Shown here: positions 18,187-28,600 of the stretch, piece after piece
How positions within the stretch are numbered: the first letter of the stretch is position 1
Layout: each line of letters opens with the position of its first letter
Assembly: GCF_007746075.1 (NCBI RefSeq)
Contig: NZ_CP036339.1
Coordinates: 1,932,885 to 1,996,884 of the forward strand
DNA from: Lacipirellula limnantheis
GTDB lineage: Bacteria; Planctomycetota; Planctomycetia; Pirellulales; Lacipirellulaceae
Direction of reading: 5' to 3'
Length of the DNA: 64,000 bases
Program-made: the position numbers and the translations under genes
Notes under the pieces: model-generated
Seen by the model: the letters and a program-made list of their open reading frames with translations, nothing else
Databases searched by the model: none
What the model was told of the DNA's origin: nothing

Positions 18187-18771
18187 TCAAGCAGTGCGCA
18201 ATCGCCACGAGCGAATGAACCACGCGATCCCCAAGAGGACCGCGGCGAGCCCGCCCGCGGCAAAGTAGCTGAAAGTGCGAGCGTCGGAGTAGTAACTTTC
18301 CGGGTCGATGTACTGACGCTCCCTCAGCTTGAGCTCCAGCTCTTCGCGCTTGGCATTCGGTTGATCGGGATCGTCCGGCGTGACTTCCGCTTGCAGACGC
18401 TTGATCTCTTGGTCAAGCACCGGGATGCTCCGATCGATATCTGGACCAATTTGTCGGCATTCGTACGCCATCGTGGCCGAAAACCCGGCCCCCACCAGTC
18501 CGCCGATGATCAGTCCGATGGCCAGCACGTTTCCGATGGCGCGTCGATTGGAGGCTTCAGCCGCCGGTTCGGCCGCGGCGTTTGACTTCCCTGCCGTGAG
18601 GAATGACATCAACTGAAACCCGATCAAGGCGACGCCCGCGGGGAGATAGCCATAGCTGGCCTCTTCCCACGAGACGCCAGGCCCCAGTAGCCACGGCAGC
18701 GACAGCGAGACGGCGAGTGCGACGAGCGACACGCTGCTGCCGATCAGCGCCGTTTTTTGGAGGGAGTTCAT
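18187..18771 (-). CDS. Membrane protein of unknown function
   Basis: This 194-residue protein has four predicted membrane segments: near residues 7-29 (LIGSSVSLVALAVSLSLPWL), 42-58, 80-103 (IGNVLAIGLIIGGLVGAGF) and 168-187 (YFAAGGLAAVLLGIAWFI). A charged, coiled-coil-like loop (VLDQEIKRLQAEV and AKREELELKLRERQ) lies between segments 3 and 4. I do not recognise a family. It sits between two family A hairpins, with one upstream of its start and one after its stop. Confidence 0.65.
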   Translation of the reverse strand: MNSLQKTALIGSSVSLVALAVSLSLPWLLGPGVSWEEASYGYLPAGVALIGFQLMSFLTAGKSNAAAEPAAEASNRRAIGNVLAIGLIIGGLVGAGFSATMAYECRQIGPDIDRSIPVLDQEIKRLQAEVTPDDPDQPNAKREELELKLRERQYIDPESYYSDARTFSYFAAGGLAAVLLGIAWFIRSWRLRTA

Positions 18772-18915
18772 CGGCTCTCTGCAGATGGAGGGGGTTGGTC
18801 TTAGGCGACAGTGTATCGCCTGTCCGCCAAGATTCCACGTCGCCGAGCCCCTCGCGGCTCTATTTCAGGATTGGCGGAACGCCGGCGGCCCTGGCGATTG
18901 GTTCCACTGCGAGAG

Positions 18916-18990
18916 GGTGTCGGGAGCCTTTTGCCACTGGGGAGATGGCGCTGGGTAGAACGCCGCCAGTGGCAAAAGGCTCCCGACACC
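18916..18990. repeat. Family A hairpin, copy 2 (25-25-25)
   Basis: The arms 18916-18940 and 18966-18990 are perfectly complementary. The left arm starts GGTGTCGGGAGCC, differing from copy 1 at three positions (two near the outer end and one further in), and the right arm carries the matching changes (GGCTCCCGACACC). The spacer is again 25 nt but unrelated to copy 1. It lies upstream of the four-segment membrane protein and downstream of the IS-split gene. Confidence 0.9.
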
Positions 18991-19031
18991 GTGGGGCGCG
19001 GCGGGGGGAGGGGCGTGTGCGGAGCGCCAGA

Positions 19032-19080
19032 GGAGGTTAGGGCTGCGGCGGCGATGGGATGGCGGGGTGGGAGTTGTTTG
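19032..19080. repeat. 49-nt direct repeat following hairpin copy 2
   Basis: This is the second copy of the 18103-18151 segment, starting GGAGGTTAGGGCTGCGGC. It differs at a handful of positions. See the first copy for the association with family A hairpins. Confidence 0.7.
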
Positions 19081-19530
19081 AGCGGTGGTTGGTCGACGTC
19101 GCATACCAAATTCACAATTGGCAACGTCCACAGGTGCGATGAAGAATAATTCCTAAGCGAGGCCAAGCATCGCATCAGCCTCGGGTTCGATGTCATCCAT
19201 TTCACCGAAAACTGGCATGCCTTCAATTATCACATCGGAGAACAGCACTCCTGGGCGCTGAGTTTGCTTGTTCCAGCCAGGATGGGAATTGTTCATAAGT
19301 TGCTCGACGGACTCTCTGCATTCTTGTTTTAAGCAGCTCAGTATGTACTTAGTAAAGCCAATCGCTACCTCAGAATCTGCAATTGCCTCGCGTGGCTCAA
19401 TATATCGATTGGATTGACTTATAAGCCGATGAAACAATCCGTAATCGGTCTCAAAAAGTGGAATGGTTCGCTGGTCAAAATACACCTCATCAAACACAAG
19501 CTTCTGCGGCTCCACATTCCCGTGAAGTAA

Positions 19531-19556
19531 TACGCGTTCTAATTTGAAGTAGCGCG
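19531..19556 (+). repeat. Left terminal inverted repeat of the IS
   Basis: 26 nt, TACGCGTTCTAATTTGAAG then TAGCGCG, perfectly complementary to 20656-20681. Confidence 0.92.
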
Positions 19557-19620
19557 CCTCCTCTTGCGCCCGCCCAGTTTATCCATCATGCTATCGCAAT
19601 CCCCTTTTTGAGAGGTTGCG

Positions 19621-20673
19621 ATGGAGGTGAAGGGCCATTTGCCTCAGGCGGAACTCAAGCGTCTGGAACGCGTCGAGAAGGACGCCGACCGCGCCAAACG
19701 TCTGCGGATTGTGATTCTGGCGCAGGAGGGATGGACGGCTCCAGCCGTGGCGATGGCCGTGGGCCTGAGTCGCCGCATCTGCCAGCGATGGGTGCGTCGC
19801 TACAACGAACAAGGCCTGGCGGGCCTCAACGATCGACGCGGCCGCGAAGAGCGTTTGCCGCTGACGCCCCAACAACAGGACGAAGTTCGTCAGCGTCTCG
19901 ACGCTGGCCCCACGGCGGAAGACGACGTCTGCTCGCTGCGCGGCAAGGACGTGCAGCGGATTCTGGCGCAGGAGTTCCATCTGCTCCGCTCTTTGGCCGG
20001 CGTGTATCACTTGCTACACCGGTTAGGCTACTCGTACCTCCGCCCTCGGCCGCGGCATCGCAAGGCGGACCCCGAAAAGCAAACGGAGTTCCTCCGTCAG
20101 TGGCCAGAACGCGTGCAAGCGATTGCCGCGGCGTATCCGACCAAACGTCTGCGGATCTACTTCCAGGACGAATCGCGGTTCGGCCAACAAGGAACGACCA
20201 CGAACGTCTGGGCCAGGACCGGGTCGCGGCCGACGGCCATTCGTCAGACCGAGTATGAATATCTCTGGGTGCTGGGAGCGGTCTGCCCCGAGACGGGGCA
20301 TGCCGAAGGGCTGCTCAGCCCGCAGCTCAATGCGAAGATCGTCAATGAGTTCCTCGCCCAGTTCGCTCGGACGATTCCCTCAGGCGAACATGCCGTGATG
20401 CTGTGGGACGGGGCCGGCTTTCACATCAGCCGCCAACTCCGCGTTCCCGACAACGTCACCGTCGTCACGCTGCCGGCCTACAGTCCCGAACTCAATCCGA
20501 TCGAGAATTTATGGCACTATCTCAAGAGCCACTGCTGGAGCAACCGAGCCTACGACAATTACGACGCCCTCGAACAAGCCGCCGTCGACGCCTGGACGAA
20601 AGTGGCTCTCGACGCCGAACTCATGAAAACCGTCTGTGCCGCCACTCACCTCGATCGCGCTACTTCAAATTAG
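19621..20673 (+). CDS. IS630-family transposase
   Basis: The 350-residue product has an N-terminal helix-turn-helix region (RAKRLRIVILAQEG, then AVAMAVGLSRRICQRWVRRY and GLAGLNDRRGR) and a C-terminal DDE domain. The acidic triad can be read as Asp in IYFQDESRFG, Asp in VMLWDGAGFHIS, and Glu in LPAYSPELNPIENLWHYLK. The length is normal for a single-frame IS630 enzyme. GAGAGG lies 7-12 nt before the ATG. The stop codon TAG lies within the right inverted repeat. The frame is intact, so the element may still be active. Confidence 0.93.
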   Translation: MEVKGHLPQAELKRLERVEKDADRAKRLRIVILAQEGWTAPAVAMAVGLSRRICQRWVRRYNEQGLAGLNDRRGREERLPLTPQQQDEVRQRLDAGPTAEDDVCSLRGKDVQRILAQEFHLLRSLAGVYHLLHRLGYSYLRPRPRHRKADPEKQTEFLRQWPERVQAIAAAYPTKRLRIYFQDESRFGQQGTTTNVWARTGSRPTAIRQTEYEYLWVLGAVCPETGHAEGLLSPQLNAKIVNEFLAQFARTIPSGEHAVMLWDGAGFHISRQLRVPDNVTVVTLPAYSPELNPIENLWHYLKSHCWSNRAYDNYDALEQAAVDAWTKVALDAELMKTVCAATHLDRATSN

Positions 20674-20681
20674 AACGCGTA
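20656..20681 (-). repeat. Right terminal inverted repeat of the IS
   Basis: 26 nt, complementary to 19531-19556 without mismatch. It includes the stop codon of the transposase. Confidence 0.92.
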
Positions 20682-21651
20682 TAAGTCGTTTCTCTTATCC
20701 ATCATCCGGCAGAAATCTTTGAATTCCTTACGCCCGCCATCTATTGGAACTGAGAATCCGTCGCAGGTAATACTCAGTGATTTTACGCGAACATCTATTT
20801 GTGATCGTATCGCGTTGTCGTAAAGGCGCTTGTCCTGTTTGATTTCCGGACGGGCGAGCAAGAAGATGAGCATGTTAACAAAGGATTCAGCCATTACGGG
20901 CGCGATCATTCGCAAGCTTAGACAATCGACTTGAGATTTGAACATCTGCTCAACAAAAGTCTCCCTTGCACGACTTAGCGCTAATATCATTTCATGAGTT
21001 GATTCAGCTTCAGTTATGTGGCTTGGTGGTGCAACGAGCTCCGTTGAAGTGATCCGCCGCCGGAGAATCTCAACCATCATGTTCAGGCGTCGATAGGGGT
21101 TTACGAACAGCACCCAGTGTTCAAGTAGCGACTTAACAGTATTGATTGGCTCGCGATATCGCTCAAATTCTTGTTGAAGTCTTGACTCAAATTCAATCCA
21201 GTCACGGTCGCTTATTGCCACATCGGCTCGCACCCAGAATTCAATCCGATCGTTGCGCGCCATCACGTCGATCATGTGTGGTCCAGCAGCGATTGTGAAA
21301 TGCCATTGGATTAGATTTTCAGTAGAAGGGTGTCGTAGCATCATTGAAAAGCCGAGCGGAACTCCAAATCGCGCCTTCAGGTAGCAGTAAAGGACGACTG
21401 GCGAGATCGCCTTTGACTTTACCCAAACTCTCGCGCTCGGGAACCGCACTCCGTCAGCGGCCTTCTTGCTTTTGTTTGTCAGCCCCTCAATGTATCTCTT
21501 CATTTGTGGGCCATTAGGAATGGCCCACATTTCAAGATTGAGTGGATGATCATTTGTCATGCTTTCATACCCATTGGCGAATGGTTGGCTCTCCGAATTC
21601 ACAGGAAAGTATAGACATCTCTTAAGGATTCAGGTTCGCTTCACTGCAGTC

Positions 21652-21683
21652 AAAAAAATAGCCCCCGGTCATTGACCGGGGGC
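21652..21683 (-). terminator. Intrinsic terminator of groES-groEL
   Basis: On the minus strand, GCCCCCGGTC pairs with GACCGGGGGC around AAT, followed by TATTTTTTTG. It lies 45 nt after the groEL stop. The 10-bp GC stem with a seven-T run is a textbook Rho-independent terminator and contrasts with the T-poor hairpins elsewhere in the window. Confidence 0.92.
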
Positions 21684-21727
21684 TAAGTCGTTTCAGATTG
21701 TCGAGCGTCTCGCAACGCCCAATTCTC

Positions 21728-23374
<1,647 letters not shown>

Positions 23375-23417
23375 TTAAGTTGTTGGCCGCGGGTGCGCGG
23401 CTTGGTGTATTGGGAGC

Positions 23418-23506
23418 GTCAGTTGTCAGTAGTCAGTTGTCAGTTGCTAAGGCAGGATGTGGTCAATCTGCATTTAGCAACTGACCACGGACCACTGACA
23501 ACTGAC
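23418..23506. repeat. Heptad inverted repeat, family D copy 1 (4 x 7 arms)
   Basis: The left arm (23418-23445) is GTCAGTT, GTCAGTA, GTCAGTT, GTCAGTT. The right arm (23479-23506) is AACTGAC, CACGGAC, CACTGAC, AACTGAC. The 33-nt spacer begins GCTAA and ends TTAGC, extending the stem. It lies between groES and groEL, 11 nt after the groES stop. It could attenuate or process the bicistronic message. Confidence 0.88.
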
Positions 23507-23517
23507 ATCCGACGCAA

Positions 23518-23835
23518 CTACTCGATGACGGCGAGAATGTCGCTCTCGCTCATGAGGAGAAACTCCTCGTCGTCGATGGTGATCGTTTCCGGGGCGTAGC
23601 TGGTGAAGAGGACGCGGTCGCCCTTTTTCACTTGGAGGCTGCCGCGGGTGCCGTCGTCCAGCAGCTTGCCGGTGCCGATGGCGATGATGGTGCCGCGGCT
23701 CGGCTTGTCCTTGGCCGAATCGGGCAGCACGATGCCGCCGGCGGTCTTGGTCTGCGATTCTTCGCGTTCGACGACGACCTTGTCGCCGAGGGGTTGCAGC
23801 GTGACCTTGGCCTTCTTCTTGGTGGCGGTTGCCAT
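23518..23835 (-). CDS. groES: Co-chaperonin GroES (Hsp10)
   Basis: This 105-residue protein reads VTLQPLGDKVVVEREESQT, GGIVLPDSAKDKPSRGTI, and KKGDRVLFTSYAPETI, with a mobile loop around TKTAGGIVLP. It caps the GroEL ring. The ATG at 23835 has a GGAGG box 11-15 nt upstream. The open frame continues to 24138 without any recognisable product. I see no CIRCE operator in the 480 nt upstream, so control by HrcA is not apparent here. groEL follows on the same strand. Confidence 0.95.
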   Translation of the reverse strand: MATATKKKAKVTLQPLGDKVVVEREESQTKTAGGIVLPDSAKDKPSRGTIIAIGTGKLLDDGTRGSLQVKKGDRVLFTSYAPETITIDDEEFLLMSESDILAVIE

Positions 23836-24316
23836 GAGAAACGAACCTCCGATGCGTGTGTGAAATGCCTGTGTGCGAACTTCCCGCAGCGGCCGCGGCT
23901 GGCCGCGATGCGGGGATGGATACGGTTGACTTGGCGCCAGCGGACCGTCGCGGGGCCCGGCGCAGCCCATCAGTGTGACGGATCGACCACCTCTGGGGGA
24001 GGGGCCCGACGTCGCGAAGCGACGAATCGTTGGGATTCGCCCCGCGGCGGCATGTTCCAGCGTCAGTAAACGGCATGGAACGCTGCCGAAGCTCGGACTC
24101 TCCGCTGGCGGCAATCGAGGATGCAAGCGAGGCGCCAAACGTCAGCCGCAACGTAAGGTGCTAGTGCAGCAAGAGTTAGGCGAGACTGTGCGAAATAGCG
24201 AACCCTGCCAGATTGGCGACGGTAGCGAGCGCCGGCGTGGAAACGGCCGTCGCGATCCGCCAAACTGGCAGGTAGCCGTCGGCGTTGACGAGCGCGATGC
24301 GCGACGTTGCCTGGAC
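23836..24316. other. Intergenic region upstream of groES with inverted repeat
   Basis: This 481-nt gap must contain the groES-groEL promoter. I found no CIRCE (TTAGCACTC-N9-GAGTGCTAA) and no gene. One inverted repeat lies within it: CCTGCCAGATTGGCG (24204-24218) pairs, with one mismatch, with CGCCAAACTGGCAGG (24258-24272). It lies 45 nt after the stop of the upstream gene, consistent with a transcript end for that gene. Confidence 0.55.
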
Positions 24317-25363
24317 TTACGCGGCCGGTTTGCCGGCCAGTTGGTGCGACGAGTCGACGCGGCGTTGCGGCTCGGCCGTGGGGACCGTTGGCTTGGTCGG
24401 GGCCTCGGCCATGGGGAGCGGTGCATCGGCTTCAAAGGCCCGCTCGCGCGCCTCGTTGCGGGATACCTCCGCCGCGACCGGCTGGGCGGGAGGAGCTTCG
24501 ACGCTAGCCGCTGCGGGGTCGGCGGCCGCTTCGGCGCCGCGGAACGTCGCAAAGAACGCCGCGAGGACTTCGTATCCCTCGGAGATGGCGGCGTCGATGT
24601 CGATCTTGGCCTTTGCCGTGGGCTGCCCGCCGCTGCCAGAGAGTCGCTCGGGGCGACGCGGCGTCAGCGGCGCCAACTCCAGCGGCGCGGCATCGGCCGA
24701 CTCGACGACGGCGTCTTCCACCGCGGTGGCTGCGGAGCGGCGCCATTCCACGGCCGGCAGCGGTACGAACCCCGCGAGCGGCGTGTTGCTTGCCGGCTCT
24801 TCGATCGGCATCGGCGTGGGCTGGGGCGTCGGTTCCGTGCCGGGAGTGGTCGGCGGCGTTTCCTGCGAGCCAGGAGATGTGACCGCGACTCGTTCCGCGA
24901 AATCAAAGCCAGTGAGATCGGCGCCTGGCATGACGACGATTTCACTGAGGAGGTCGTTGGCTGCCGCCCAACCGCCGCCCGTCCCGAGCCAGTCGGGACC
25001 GTCGTCGAACCCGCTCGGCTGCGTCTCGCGGATGGCGTATTCTCCTGGTTCCAACGCCGGGAAGTCGTACCGCCCGAAGACGTCGGTGAAGACCTCGGCC
25101 AGGAGGCGTCCGTCGCTAGCTAGCAACTCGACGCGAACTCCCGCGATGCCCACATCGCCCGTCTGGTAGACGCCGTCGGCGGCGCTCGTCGCGAACACTC
25201 GGCCTGAGATGCTCCCCGGCAGATAGAAGTCGCCGTCGGGAATCATCACCTCGCCGGCAGGTTGCTCCAGCAGCGGCGGCGCCAGGTCGGCCGCGAGCAA
25301 CCGCCGCGTCTCCATCCGCTCAAAGCGACAAGCGCGGCGACACGCTGGCGAGCAGTGGGACAT
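24317..25363 (-). CDS. LEPR-XLL/SdrD B-like exported protein
   Basis: The product has about 348 residues. Near residues 14-26 it reads FERMETRRLLAAD, the LEPR-XLL N-terminal sorting-like motif of planctomycete surface proteins. A SdrD B-like Cna fold follows: GSISGRVFATSAADGVYQTG, VGIAGVRVELLASDGRLL and GRYDFPALEPGEYAIRETQ. The rest is proline- and alanine-rich and probably disordered. The start at 25363 places the motif near the N-terminus, as usual; the frame extends to 25447. It is likely exported and attached at the surface. No enzyme domain is visible. Confidence 0.75.
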   Translation of the reverse strand: MSHCSPACRRACRFERMETRRLLAADLAPPLLEQPAGEVMIPDGDFYLPGSISGRVFATSAADGVYQTGDVGIAGVRVELLASDGRLLAEVFTDVFGRYDFPALEPGEYAIRETQPSGFDDGPDWLGTGGGWAAANDLLSEIVVMPGADLTGFDFAERVAVTSPGSQETPPTTPGTEPTPQPTPMPIEEPASNTPLAGFVPLPAVEWRRSAATAVEDAVVESADAAPLELAPLTPRRPERLSGSGGQPTAKAKIDIDAAISEGYEVLAAFFATFRGAEAAADPAAASVEAPPAQPVAAEVSRNEARERAFEADAPLPMAEAPTKPTVPTAEPQRRVDSSHQLAGKPAA

Positions 25364-25461
25364 GGGCGTTGACGGCGGGGAACGTTGGCGGGGCGCAGGC
25401 GGGAACACGCTCGGCGGGCGCAGGCGTTTGCAGCGACGCCGCGGCACGAGTGCACGGCGCC

Positions 25462-25510
25462 TGCCAGGTTCTCATCGGGCGGCGAACGGCTGCTGATTTA
25501 GAACCTGGCA
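25462..25510. repeat. Short inverted repeat upstream of LEPR-XLL gene
   Basis: TGCCAGGTTCT (25462-25472) and AGAACCTGGCA (25500-25510) pair perfectly around a 27-nt spacer. It lies in the 279-nt gap between the LEPR-XLL gene and the PSCyt1 gene. The same gap holds two copies of GGCGCGCCGAGCCT (from 25553 and 25626). I see no gene in it. Confidence 0.6.
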
Positions 25511-25642
25511 AACCGTAACGGTTATGCCGGCCATGAAGACGAACCTGCTGGCGGCGCGCCGAGCCTACGCAGCAGTGGGCGCGATGCGGTTTGGCTCGCC
25601 CTCGCGCGCATGTGCGACAGTCTTCGGCGCGCCGAGCCTCGC

Positions 25643-28600
25643 CTAGTGATTGAACAGGAAGGCTGGGCTGTTGATGAGCGCCCAAGCGAGATCCTGGACG
25701 GCCGCTCGACGCGGATTCTCCAATAGCGTGGCCGCCTGCTGGAGCGACTGGTACTCGGCGTCGCGCGAATAATAGTAGCCCAGCAGCTGCGCTCGTTCTG
25801 CGGCGCTCAACGCTCGCGCTGAGAGCAGCGGCCGCCATTGCGGCGGGTGATCGGGCCGCGCCAGCGGGGGCTCGGCGTCGGTCGCCGCGAGGCGGAACTT
25901 GCCGAGCAGATGGTTACCGGTCTGGAACTGTTGATCGATTTCCACGATGAGTCTCGTCCCCGCGTCGGCCTTGACGGGACGTGCCAGTCGGAAAATCGCC
26001 GCGTGATCGCGGCCAAACTCCGTGGCGACGGCCCAGCCGGTTTCGGGCTGGCCGTCAATCGCGCCGGCGACGTCGTAACCCCCCTGGCTGAAGTCGGCTT
26101 CGGCTTCGCGAATCTTCACGCGGCGTCGTTCCTCGGGAGCGCCGGCCTCGGCGACGAACGCGCGGATTTCATTGACGACGAAGTTGCCGTCGTCCGCGCG
26201 GCCGGGACCCCGCGCCGGGTAACGGTCGTCGGCGAGCGCCTCCAAGCGCAACGAGCGAATCTCCGTGAGCGGCGCTTCGAAGGTGAGCGTGTAACTCCCT
26301 TGCCCCGTGGCGCCTGTCGAGACCAGCGAGCCATCTTCCTGCACGGCCAAATCAGCCCCCATGCTTGCGCTGGCGGCGAGCGGCGCGAGCGTGCGCCAAG
26401 CGACGGGTCGGTTCGCCTCGCGCCAGGCGTCGAAACCAGGTTCGAGCGCGGCCGCCCGCGCGGCGACGGCGGCGGCAAGGGTCGCCCCTTCGTCACCCGG
26501 CGCGGCGAGCATCTCGACGCCGGCGGCGCGCTCCTCGGCGGAGGGCGCCCGATTGAGCACTCGCAAAAAGACTTCGTCGACCAGCGCGCCGTTGTCGGGG
26601 GTGCTTGCTTCGAGCTTGGCAAGCTCGCTCTGCGGGTCGTCGATTGCCGCGGCGAACGTCGGGCCGTTCAGCAGCGCCATCACCGGGCCGAGCTGCAATT
26701 CGCTTGAACGTTCGCACTCGCAGCCGCTTTCGCGCGCCGGGCGGCCGAGCTTCGAGAGGAGCCCGCTTTCCAGCTCGATCATTGAATCGGGCAGCGCCGC
26801 TGCGCGGGTGCCGGGAGGAACGCCCGGAAGTTGCGAGGTCGATCCGACGACGCGATAGACCGCATCGTAGAGCGCCTCGGCCGGCAGTCGGCGGGGCAGG
26901 GCGTGCGAGTAATTTCGCGCGTCGTCGGCGTTCCAGCGGTTGGTCTCGTGCGAGAGCTGGTAGGTCCGTGAGTTGCAAATCGTGCGAATCAAGTGCCGCA
27001 CATCGAATTTGCTCGCGATGAATTCTTCCGTCAGCTTGTCGAGCAGTTCGGGGTTCGTGGGAGGGTTGCCGGCGCGAATGTCGTCGATCGGCTCGATGAG
27101 TCCGACGCCTAAGAGATGCGCCCAAACTCGGTTCACGTAGCTGCGGGCGAAGTAGGGATTCTGCGCCGAGGCGACCCAGGCGGCGGCCTGCTGCCGTAGC
27201 GTCTGGCTCGCGCGCTCGTTCTCGGAAACGCCGGTGCTCACCTCAAAGGGAAACTTTGCCGGCGCCGGCTGGCTGGTGCGGAGGTGGACCATCGTGCCGC
27301 CGGGGACGTCGGTGACCGTCTCGAACAGGGGCTGCGCCGCTTCGACGGCCGACCCGGCCACGGTGCGGTCGCCGCTGGCTGGATCCTTCTCCAGCTTCAC
27401 GTCGGCAAAGAACGCCGCCCAGCCGTAATAGTTGTCTTGGGTCCACTTCTCGAATGGGTGGTCGTGGCACTTGTTGCAGTTAAACCGTACGCCCAAAAAG
27501 ACCTGCGTCGACGTCTCGGCCATCAGGTCGGGCTTACGGAGCGCCTTGAAGTACGAAGCGGCGGGATGCTCGTGATTGGAGCCCGTCGCCGTGAAGATCT
27601 CGCGGACGAATTGATCGTACGGCCGGTTCTCGGCGATGGCTTTGCGAATCCATTGGCGATAACCGGCGGCGCCTTCGCTGCCGAGAAACTTGCCGTTGAC
27701 CATCAGCAGATCGGCCCAGCGATTGGTCCAATGCTCGATGTAATCTTCGCTGCCAATCAACTGATCGATGACCGCGGCTCGCTTGACCCGGCTCTCGCTC
27801 GGGTTAGCGAGGAAGGCGCGCACTTGATCTGCGGTCGGCGGCAATCCGGTGAGATCGAGGTGGACGCGGCGCAAGAACTCTTCGTCGGTGCACAGCCCGC
27901 TGGCGGCGATCTTCATGCGGGCCAGCTTGGCGTCGACGAGCGCGTCGATTTCGTTGTACACGGGCTGCGGCGTACTTTCGAAGCCCTCGCGATCACCCAT
28001 GACCGTGAGCGTGGTCGCGGCGTACGCGCCCTCGTAGCGGGCCAGCAGCGGCGCCTCGCCGCGGCGGATGGCGGTGACGCGGCCGGTCTTGTCGGCCGAG
28101 GCAATTTCTAGCTCGCCGCTGTCGACGAAGGCGTCCTCGGTGACGTCGCGCTCGCTGCCATCGGAGTAGCGGGCGAGGACCTGCATCGCGATCGTTTGCC
28201 CTTCGGCGTCGACGACCGGGTTCTGCGGGGCGAGCGTGATCGAGACGACGCGCGGCGCGTCGGGATTGAAGCGGGCGCCTTCGGCGATCCAACGACGCAT
28301 GATCTCGTAGCGCCGCGAGCCGACCTCGGTCACGGCATTGCCGCCATGCGGGACCATGCCGATGGCCTTGAGCAGCATGAGGCTTTGCTCCGGACTGGCT
28401 AGATTGATGCGCCGGGCGGCGAGATCGTCAGTTAGCGCGCGGTGATCGCCGAGCGGGTTGTAGCCGCGCAGCGACAGCTGAAAACCGTTCTGCCCTTCCC
28501 GCGACCCGTGGCAGGTGCCGGCATTGCAGCCGAGCTTGCCGAGAACCGGCATCACGTCGGTGAGGAATTCGACCGGCGGCTGGGCGGGCGACGCGCTGGC

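Larger units (their letters stand above)
19531..20681 (+). mobile_element. Complete IS630-family insertion sequence (1151 bp)
   Basis: The ends are 26-bp perfect inverted repeats, beginning TACGCGTTCTAATTTGAAG at 19531 and ending with the complement at 20681. Direct TAA copies flank it (19528-19530 and 20682-20684). One DDE transposase fills it. If only TA is counted as the duplication, as usual for IS630, the host frame is not restored. With TAA as the duplication, the host gene reads through exactly. The perfect repeats, intact transposase and clean target duplication indicate a recent insertion. Confidence 0.92.
19153..21602 (-). pseudogene. HEPN-motif protein gene split by IS630 element
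   Basis: The N-terminal part (21602 to 20682) and C-terminal part (19530 to 19153) are separated by the IS at 19531-20681. Removing the element and one copy of the TAA duplication restores a single frame of about 431 codons and joins DKRNDL to LHGNVEPQKL. The result is RNDLLH, an R-x4-H motif followed by GN, typical of HEPN-fold RNases. In the present sequence the upstream part runs 3 codons into the IS (YAF) and stops. The gene is visibly richer in A and T than its neighbours, with AAT, ATT and TCA codons common, which suggests acquisition. HEPN proteins are often toxins or defence RNases, but this family is not identified. Confidence 0.85.

Noticed and set aside
16890..18263. Longer 457-codon version of the dockerin/PEP-CTERM gene
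   Set aside because: The extra N-terminal part reads through a family A hairpin and lacks sense as protein. The signal peptide starts at 17834.
19153..19515. Independent small gene starting at the GTG near 19515
   Set aside because: It is the C-terminal part of the IS-split gene. The frame joins exactly to the upstream part once the IS and one TAA are removed.
23836..24316. CIRCE/HrcA operator upstream of groES
   Set aside because: No TTAGCACTC-N9-GAGTGCTAA or close variant is seen on either strand.
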